Assembly: GCF_900696045.1 (NCBI RefSeq) | Contig: NZ_LR216287.1 | Location: 1,178,001-1,242,000 of the forward strand | Direction of reading: 5' to 3' | Source: Candidatus Nitrosocosmicus franklandus | GTDB lineage: Archaea > Thermoproteota > Nitrososphaeria > Nitrososphaerales > Nitrososphaeraceae | DNA length: 64,000 bases | In this document: positions 57,944 to 64,000 of the stretch, in pieces | How the letters are laid out: every line of letters starts with the position of its first letter | Numbering within the stretch: position 1 is the first letter of the stretch | Notes under the pieces: generated by a model | Database searches by the model: none | The model's input: the letters and a program-made list of their open reading frames with translations, nothing else | What the model was told of the DNA's origin: nothing | Translations under genes and position numbers: made by a program

Positions 57944-59083
57944 TTGATTAATTGTAGAAGTATTCGTTTTAGTTCTTTTACAACTCCAATAGTTATTCTC
58001 ACTTTAATATTTTCATTATTTTGTATAGTTCTTGTAATTTCACCGATTTATATCTCAGTATATGGTCATTTTAGCCATGCAGCACATTATAATAACGGAC
58101 AAATTGGTATAGGAAATGAAATCTCGGTTTTTCAACAAATGGAACCAGAATATCCAAAACCCAATGAAACTGCATACATTCAATTTAGTATACAAGATAA
58201 ACAAGGCAGAGACACAACCAATAAAGTAGTCTTGGTAGAAATATATTCTACACTTACGAATGAACGTATAGCTGTTTTTCCTTGGACCATAGTTGAAATT
58301 GGAGATTTCCAGGTTCCCTTCATCTTTCCCAAAATTGGAAATTATCAAATTGTATTAAGTCTATTGAATGCTGATGCCAATCCCGATGAAATACTCAATA
58401 CAGTTCCCCCTCCTAGAAATATTTTGGTGGATAGCTTAAATTGCAATTGTGAAAGAGCAGTGTTTAATATTTCAGTAGGAGAATCTTTTGGATCTATTTT
58501 CCTTGCCGTAATTTATGGTTCAATTTTAGGAGTTGTTTTCATAGTTGGCGGAGTTTTATCATGGATGTATCTTAGTAGAAGAAAAAGCAAAACAAATCCC
58601 ATTTCAAATGAAGAGTTTATAAAATACTCGGTTCTGTTTTTGGCCGTTGGGGCATCGATAGTTCATATCGCGGTTTATTCAGGGCATGCAACTTTGAGGT
58701 TGGAATACAGCATATTCTTGATATCTGCAGCTGGGGGGCAACTCTTCTATGGAATTTCATATATCTTTCTAATTTTTTCCGACGACAGACTACCTATAAA
58801 GAAAACAGACAAAAGATTCATCACAAAAGAATATTATAAAAAATCAAAGATATTAAATTTGATAGGATTAGCAGGTTCATTGGTTCTAATAGGTTTATAT
58901 ATCTACTCAGTTACTTTTCCTCCTCCCCTTTCACCAAATGCACATCCAGAAGATGTCGATTTTGCAGGTATTCTTGATAAGTCTCTAGAGATCTTATTGG
59001 TAATCGGAATTATATACTTGATGAAAGTAGAGAGGAAGAGGTATTTGTATAGCAGACAAATTTCAGATAATAAAAATATTTGA
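57944..59083 (+). CDS. Membrane protein with extracellular beta domain, 379 residues
   Basis: TTG start. A signal-anchor helix (IVILTLIFSLFCIVLVISPI) is followed by an outside beta domain (ETAYIQFSIQDKQGRDTTNK, FPWTIVEIGDFQVPFIFPKI) with a CNC pair, a helix GSIFLAVIYGSILGVVFIVG and three more membrane helices. An HxxxH-containing VHIAVYSGHATL lies in one helix, which could hold metal or heme. No family is named; the outside domain resembles that at 5426-6163 in style. Confidence 0.65.
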   Translation: MINCRSIRFSSFTTPIVILTLIFSLFCIVLVISPIYISVYGHFSHAAHYNNGQIGIGNEISVFQQMEPEYPKPNETAYIQFSIQDKQGRDTTNKVVLVEIYSTLTNERIAVFPWTIVEIGDFQVPFIFPKIGNYQIVLSLLNADANPDEILNTVPPPRNILVDSLNCNCERAVFNISVGESFGSIFLAVIYGSILGVVFIVGGVLSWMYLSRRKSKTNPISNEEFIKYSVLFLAVGASIVHIAVYSGHATLRLEYSIFLISAAGGQLFYGISYIFLIFSDDRLPIKKTDKRFITKEYYKKSKILNLIGLAGSLVLIGLYIYSVTFPPPLSPNAHPEDVDFAGILDKSLEILLVIGIIYLMKVERKRYLYSRQISDNKNI

Positions 59084-59336
59084 TCTAGTGGGTTCGGCAG
59101 CCTAAAAAATGATTATATACCCAATATAGTTCAAAAGTAAATGCATAGTCAAATAGAAATATGTTTTTCTATTTTCGACAATTGATTGGCATTAACCTGC
59201 AAATGCTCTTTTAAAGTAGCAAAAATACTAGTCATACATAAATAGTTAATACCTAATACTATTTAGTTTACAATAGTTTTTAAAATATTTGCTCCTTTTT
59301 ATTATATCATTTAGGAATTGCTCTGCCTGAATCACA

Positions 59337-59753
59337 TTAAGATTCATAGCCTCGGCAACATAGGATACAATTTTTATTTTGCCCTTTACAGATCAAGTGC
59401 AGTGTATCTTGGAGCGTTTTTACCGGGTCAGGACTATTTAATGCTCCAACCACGAGCATACTAAGATATTTTACTTTATCGCTTTCGTTATTCCCATCGA
59501 ATTCTTTTTCTAGCTCTGAAAATGGCAGGATCAACTTTCCAAAAATATCGATGATACTTTGTTCTTCAATCCCATGTTCATATAAAAGATCAGGATTTGT
59601 TGTGCTGTTTAATTGCTTGCTATTCTTATACACGAATCCATTTGTATCATTATGAATTATAGCCAATTCATGATGTATCTGTCTATTATGACGCAAAGCA
59701 TTCCATTTCCTATTGAATTTTTTATTACACTGATTACAAACATAATTGCCCAT
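59337..59753 (-). CDS. C2H2 zinc-finger protein
   Basis: 138 residues. A single N-terminal classical finger, YVCNQCNKKFNRKWNALRHN followed by RQIHH, is joined to a helical domain (SIIDIFGKLILPFSELEKEF) and ends in CILCCRGYES. Eukaryote-like C2H2 fingers are a known feature of several Nitrososphaeria. It probably binds DNA or RNA; target unknown. Confidence 0.85.
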   Translation of the reverse strand: MGNYVCNQCNKKFNRKWNALRHNRQIHHELAIIHNDTNGFVYKNSKQLNSTTNPDLLYEHGIEEQSIIDIFGKLILPFSELEKEFDGNNESDKVKYLSMLVVGALNSPDPVKTLQDTLHLICKGQNKNCILCCRGYES

Positions 59754-59885
59754 ATTATAATAGGTGTTTGGGTTCTACTTATAATGAGTCACTCTGAGTG
59801 ACTTAAATTAATATCGAATAAGTTGGTTATTTTGAAAACACAAACAAAATATCAACTTACAGGAGGAAAGAAGCAAGAGAATAAA

Positions 59886-60671
59886 CTAAGCTAAGAGATC
59901 CTTGTTTTTAGATATAAATTTGTGAATATTAGATCCATATTGAATAGCTTTTTTTGGCTTATAAGCTGATTCTTTGGGAACGCCTATTTTTAGAGCCACT
60001 TCTCTTAAAATATGTTTTCGCAATAGATCATTAGAACTTGTTATCTTGTGCTTAAGAGGAATATTTTTACAAAATTTGATAAATGGTTCGGAGAGAAAAG
60101 GCTGAAAGGATTCTATTCTTAGTTCATTTATTACCTCGGAAATTTCTTTCATCATATGAGCTTCGTTTGCCAATTTTTCTTCCATGTATTTGTTAATGGC
60201 GACCTCACCTTGATTATAGTATGATCTATATCTATCGTATCCACAAAACAATTCATCGAAGCCGTTGGCTGTCAGAAAAAAATTGCCCAAGTTGTTATTT
60301 CTTATCACGCAACTAATTTGATAAAAGGCAAGGCAATTTTCAATATGAGAAAGATTATTACATGACAATTTATCTTTTACATACTTGATATCTCTAACAA
60401 TATCAACAGGACTAATTTCAAAAGTTATATGATGTAATTGCAAAGCGGACAATCTTGAGATGGATTTTGAAAATAAAAGATCATGAGATTCGGGAAAACC
60501 AACGGTAACTAGATAAACATGCTTTCCTAAATCTTTACAAATTTTTGCTAATATAGAACTATCAACACCTCCAGAAAATGCAATCACAACTTTATCGACG
60601 CCTTTTACGAAAATTTCAACAGCAGAATATAAATGGAGAGTGAGTTCTTCGGATAATAGCACTTTTATCAT
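59886..60671 (-). CDS. Asparagine-synthase-like ATP pyrophosphatase without amidotransferase domain
   Basis: 261 residues. The N-type ATP-PPase loop VVIAFSGGVDSSILAKI and the asparagine-synthase motif TANGFDELFCGYDRYRSYYN are intact, with RIESFQPFLSEPFIKF following. Full asparagine synthetase B has a glutaminase domain of about 200 residues in front, absent here, so ammonia or another donor may be used. The gene is divergent from the PTPS-like gene, with 61 bp between. Confidence 0.85.
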   Translation of the reverse strand: MIKVLLSEELTLHLYSAVEIFVKGVDKVVIAFSGGVDSSILAKICKDLGKHVYLVTVGFPESHDLLFSKSISRLSALQLHHITFEISPVDIVRDIKYVKDKLSCNNLSHIENCLAFYQISCVIRNNNLGNFFLTANGFDELFCGYDRYRSYYNQGEVAINKYMEEKLANEAHMMKEISEVINELRIESFQPFLSEPFIKFCKNIPLKHKITSSNDLLRKHILREVALKIGVPKESAYKPKKAIQYGSNIHKFISKNKDLLA

Positions 60672-60732
60672 TTAATTCCTTCAAAATATATTTGTAATAA
60701 TTATAATAGAGAGATGGTAATAAGTAATAGAT

Positions 60733-61515
60733 TTGGATAAGGATCTAAAGTTTATAGGTCAAAATAAAAACTTAGTTGAAAATAGAACAGGATATTCGAT
60801 ATCAAAACTGTTGGATTTTCTAAAAATAAAATACGAATACAATAACAAATTTAATGACTCTGATCTTAATATTGATTTTAAAATTGGTGATAAATATATT
60901 AAAATAATAGAAGACGAGTCCGACATGAATGAATTCAGACTAATCAAAGAAAAGTTTCCATTATTAGATATAATAGCCATAGGAAAATCATCCTTTTTAG
61001 GAAAAATTAATGAAATGGATAGTATTTTTTTGTTTGACAAACAGAGTGAGCAAATTGGATCGATTTTTATAGATGACCCTTCCTTGGCCTTTGATTATGC
61101 TCATATTCTTCCTTTAGTAGAAAAATGTTCTATAATTCATGGCCACACTTCAACAATCATGGTTGAGATCATAGGAGAGATGAAAAACAATCTTGTAATC
61201 GATTTTTCAGAGGCAAAGAAAATAATAAAAGAAGCTTTGTATCAGATAGATCACAAATTCTTCATCAATAAAAAATATTTAAAGAAAGAAGAAGGTGATC
61301 ATTATTTTATAGAGTTTGATGGTCCCAAGGGCTATTTTGATTTGAAAGTGCCCAAATATACAACATATCTTTTAGACGGAGAAGCAACTGTTGAAAATTT
61401 ATCTACTGAAATAATCGCAATGCTCTCAAATAAGATGCCACCAAATGTTCAGGCTTTAGGTGTGTATATCTATGAAGGAGTCAATAAAGGAGCTCACATA
61501 CTTTCTTACATCTAA
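60733..61515 (+). CDS. 6-pyruvoyltetrahydropterin synthase/QueD-like protein with extra N-terminal domain
   Basis: 260 residues from a TTG start. Residues about 115-260 form the PTPS/QueD fold with the zinc His in FDYAHIL and HGH, the active-site Cys in CSIIHGHT, IDHKFF and ATVENLSTEI. QueD makes carboxytetrahydropterin for queuosine/archaeosine. The N-terminal about 110 residues (SKLLDFLKIKYEYNNKF, IDFKIGDKYIKIIEDE) are not part of normal QueD and look like a small alpha/beta domain, distantly nuclease-like, without proof. Confidence 0.85.
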   Translation: MDKDLKFIGQNKNLVENRTGYSISKLLDFLKIKYEYNNKFNDSDLNIDFKIGDKYIKIIEDESDMNEFRLIKEKFPLLDIIAIGKSSFLGKINEMDSIFLFDKQSEQIGSIFIDDPSLAFDYAHILPLVEKCSIIHGHTSTIMVEIIGEMKNNLVIDFSEAKKIIKEALYQIDHKFFINKKYLKKEEGDHYFIEFDGPKGYFDLKVPKYTTYLLDGEATVENLSTEIIAMLSNKMPPNVQALGVYIYEGVNKGAHILSYI

Positions 61516-61853
61516 ACGATTTAGTCGGTAGAATTTAACTATTAAAAATTATCAATAACAGTAGTAGGACTCATTTTAGGGCAGAGAATTTATTTTCCAA
61601 GACATTCTAAGTAAATTCACGGTATTCAAAGTAGATGTCAATAATAAATAAAATTTGTCAAGCCTTGACCAATGATTTTCTTCTACAGATTACCAAGAAT
61701 GTGAGCAATAAATTTTGACAGCAGGAAATAATACTAATTAGATGTTCATAGCCCAATCATACACATCATTTATTTGATGGAAAAACGACAACCTTTGAAA
61801 TAATGCGAGGAAGATTAATAACTAATTAAATAAAGAATATTACAAATTAAACT
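61516..61853. other. Intergenic gap, nothing recognised
   Basis: AT-rich sequence before the synthetase gene, without ORF or RNA-like structure. The promoter of the following gene is expected in its right end. Confidence 0.5.
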
Positions 61854-64000
61854 TTGAGTGTAAAGATTACAGATAAGGCCTGGTCATCGGAATTAGAAAA
61901 AAAAATTATACATGATTGGAGGAATAATAAGACATACGACTTTGATGCAACAACCGATCAAAGTAATGAAAAATATTTTGTCATAGACACTCCCCCTCCT
62001 TATCCCTCAGGAAGACCATGGCATATTGGAGCTGCTGCACACTATGCTCAAATAGATATGATTGCCAGGTTTGCACGTTTAAAGGGATTAAAAGTAATCT
62101 TTCCTATTGGGGTAGATCGTAATGGAATTCCTGTAGAAATTCACACTGAAAAAAAATACAAGATAAGGATGAGGAATACCGATAGAAAAGAGTTTTTGAA
62201 ACTATGCAAATTAACTTTGGATGAAACAGAAGACGAATTTATGGGGATCTTGACTAGTCTTGGTCTGAGTGCAAACTTTAACCAAAAATATCAAACTGAT
62301 TCCCCGGACTTTAGGGCCTTTACCCAAGCAACATTCATTGAAATGTGGAATAGGGGTCTTGTATACCTTGGCAACAGACCAAATAATTACTGTGTTGACT
62401 GTGGTACAACGATAGCCGATGCAGAGATCATATATTCGGATATCGAAACAAAGTTGGTTTACATAAAATTTTATTTTAAAAATAGTAATGATAGTATTGT
62501 CATTGCAACTACTAGACCTGAGCTACTTTTTGCCTGCCAAGCCATAATTGTAAATCCAGAAGATGAGCGATATAAAAAAATTCAAGGAAAATTCTTGAAA
62601 ATTCCGTTGTTTGAAAGGGAAGTTAAAATAATACCTCATAACTCTGCTGACATGAATTTTGGATCTGGAGCGGTCATGATATGTAGTTATGGTGATCTTA
62701 ATGATGTTCAACTATTCAGGGAATTAGGGCTTACAGAAATCCGATCTATCGACTTGAATGGAAGGACAACCGAATTTGCAGGTGAATTTGCCAACCTGAA
62801 GATAAAAGAAGCAAGGGATAAAATAGTAGATGGATTAACAAATCGAGGATTAGTCGAAAAAATAGAGATCATTACTCACAGAACACCCCTTTGTGAAAGA
62901 AGCAAGACACAGATTGAAATAATTTCGCTTGAAGATTATTATCTTAAACAAGTAGACATAAAATCAGAATTACTAGAACGATCGAATTCGATCAAATTTT
63001 ATCCTGAAATGCATAGGCAAATTCTTGTAAACTGGATAAACTCTATTGCCATTGATTGGCCAATATCAAGAAGACGATTTTACGGAACAGAGATTCCGAT
63101 ATGGTATTGTACAAAATGTAATAGTCCAAATCTACCTCAGCCAGGGAAATACTACAGACCATGGGAAGAGGATCCTCCATTTGAAAAATGCAACAAGTGT
63201 AATAATGACAAGTTTGAAGGAGAAAAAAGGATTTTTGATACATGGATGGATTCCAGTATAACTCCTCTTTACATCACAAAATTTAACAAGAATAAAGAAA
63301 TTTTCGAAAAATCTTATCCGACAGCGATCAGACCTCAAGGAAAGGACATCGTAAGAACTTGGTTATATTATACCATCCTGAGGTGTGTATATCTTACAGA
63401 CCAAATTCCATGGGAGAGCGCATGGATAATGGGTTATGGTGTAGATGAAAAAGGAGAGAAAATGAGTAAAAGCAAGGGAAATGTCATTGATCCACTCCCA
63501 CTAATTAATAAATATGGTGCAGATGCCTTTAGATTTTGGTCTGCAAGTGAAACTAATATAGGATATGATTTTAGATGCTCGGAACTGAAAATACAAGGAG
63601 CTCAAAAGTTCTTGTCAAAATTGTGGAATATTGGAAGATTTATTTCTAATTTTGAAGTTGTTGAAGAAAATAACAAGCCTCATGAATTAAATCCAACAGA
63701 CAAGTGGATACTCGCAGAACTATCGAAAACAACAGAAAAATGCCTCGAAGGATACGAAGAATTGAACTTTTTCATACCTGCAAATGTGATAAGGGAATTT
63801 ACCTGGAATATATTCGCTGCTCACTATATAGAAATGATCAAAGGTAGAGCATATAATACAAAATCTGATGACAATAGAAAATCGGCTCTTTATACCATCC
63901 ACAAATGTTTTAGAACAATATTGCTTCTGTTAGAACCAATTTCTCCATTTATCACTTATGAACTTTGGTCAAAGATTTATGGTAAAGAGGAAATGCTTTC
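61854..64000 (+). CDS. valS: Valyl-tRNA synthetase (3' end beyond window)
   Basis: Open from a TTG at 61854 to the window end (715 codons visible). Class I motifs: DTPPPYPSGRPWHIGAAAHY in place of HIGH, an editing domain with ATTRPELLFA, a zinc site with CTKCN and CNKCN, FDTWMDSSITPLY, and the ATP loop GEKMSKSKGNVIDPL. DTWMDSS-type sequence and PPP-Y-P-S-G favour valine over isoleucine. It charges tRNA-Val. The second His of the HIGH motif is Ala. Confidence 0.88.
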   Translation, partial: MSVKITDKAWSSELEKKIIHDWRNNKTYDFDATTDQSNEKYFVIDTPPPYPSGRPWHIGAAAHYAQIDMIARFARLKGLKVIFPIGVDRNGIPVEIHTEKKYKIRMRNTDRKEFLKLCKLTLDETEDEFMGILTSLGLSANFNQKYQTDSPDFRAFTQATFIEMWNRGLVYLGNRPNNYCVDCGTTIADAEIIYSDIETKLVYIKFYFKNSNDSIVIATTRPELLFACQAIIVNPEDERYKKIQGKFLKIPLFEREVKIIPHNSADMNFGSGAVMICSYGDLNDVQLFRELGLTEIRSIDLNGRTTEFAGEFANLKIKEARDKIVDGLTNRGLVEKIEIITHRTPLCERSKTQIEIISLEDYYLKQVDIKSELLERSNSIKFYPEMHRQILVNWINSIAIDWPISRRRFYGTEIPIWYCTKCNSPNLPQPGKYYRPWEEDPPFEKCNKCNNDKFEGEKRIFDTWMDSSITPLYITKFNKNKEIFEKSYPTAIRPQGKDIVRTWLYYTILRCVYLTDQIPWESAWIMGYGVDEKGEKMSKSKGNVIDPLPLINKYGADAFRFWSASETNIGYDFRCSELKIQGAQKFLSKLWNIGRFISNFEVVEENNKPHELNPTDKWILAELSKTTEKCLEGYEELNFFIPANVIREFTWNIFAAHYIEMIKGRAYNTKSDDNRKSALYTIHKCFRTILLLLEPISPFITYELWSKIYGKEEML

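Overview
The window reads as chromosome of an ammonia-oxidising archaeon of the Nitrososphaeria (Thaumarchaeota), probably a soil Nitrososphaera/Nitrosocosmicus-type organism. The support is an AT-rich genome with archaeal information genes (topoisomerase VI A and B, S6e, aIF2-gamma, an XPD-like helicase, AglB, deoxyhypusine synthase, RqcH), next to an Amt ammonium transporter, a NirK-type copper oxidase, cobalamin C-methyltransferases and many lineage-type proteins of unknown function. Many genes start at TTG, and where a TATA box can be seen it often lies about 26 bases before the start codon, which suggests leaderless mRNAs. I see no rRNA, tRNA or CRISPR array.

Layout. 1-4.2 kb: XPD-like helicase (cut by the window edge), a translational-GTPase-like protein with a natural six-histidine run, a DEAD-box RNA helicase. 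4.5-8.1 kb: two exported or membrane proteins, a hotdog thioesterase, a RibD-like reductase. 8.1-10.8 kb: a frameshifted 674-bp insertion sequence, a possible MITE, a secreted Asp/Lys repeat protein, a flavin reductase. 10.9-16 kb: orphan Dam-like methyltransferase and the topoisomerase VI operon with a greatly enlarged B subunit. 16-19.7 kb: small zinc-ribbon protein, S6e, aIF2-gamma, PIN protein, MBL hydrolase. 19.9-25.8 kb: AglB fused to a cyclophilin, two divergent deoxyhypusine-synthase-family genes, PyrI. 26-31.5 kb: CBS protein, RqcH, cobalamin operon. 31.5-36.2 kb: small unknown proteins, RNase Z, PRPP synthetase. 36.4-40.4 kb: hydantoinase-like protein, a racemase-fold protein lacking both catalytic cysteines, a DtxR-family regulator, a winged-helix regulator. 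41-46.5 kb: cyclase-family hydrolase, unknown protein, DedA protein, FTR1-type iron permease with a fresh internal duplication. 46.7-52 kb: Amt, NirK and small exported proteins. 53.3-56.2 kb: HtpX and PspA/PspAA, an envelope-stress group. 56.7-64 kb: CDF metal exporter, C2H2 finger protein, asparagine-synthase-like protein, QueD/PTPS-like fusion, valyl-tRNA synthetase (cut by the window edge).

The strongest unlisted signal is a set of TTAGG-N4-CCTAA dyads directly after TATA boxes in front of three transcription units: the winged-helix regulator (two copies), the FTR1 permease, and an operon of two small unknown proteins (two degenerate copies). With a DtxR-family gene in the window this outlines a metal-responsive regulon. 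Other candidates for new biology are the AglB-cyclophilin fusion, the cysteine-less racemase next to a hydantoinase-like gene, and the PTPS fusion divergent from an amidotransferase-less asparagine synthase.
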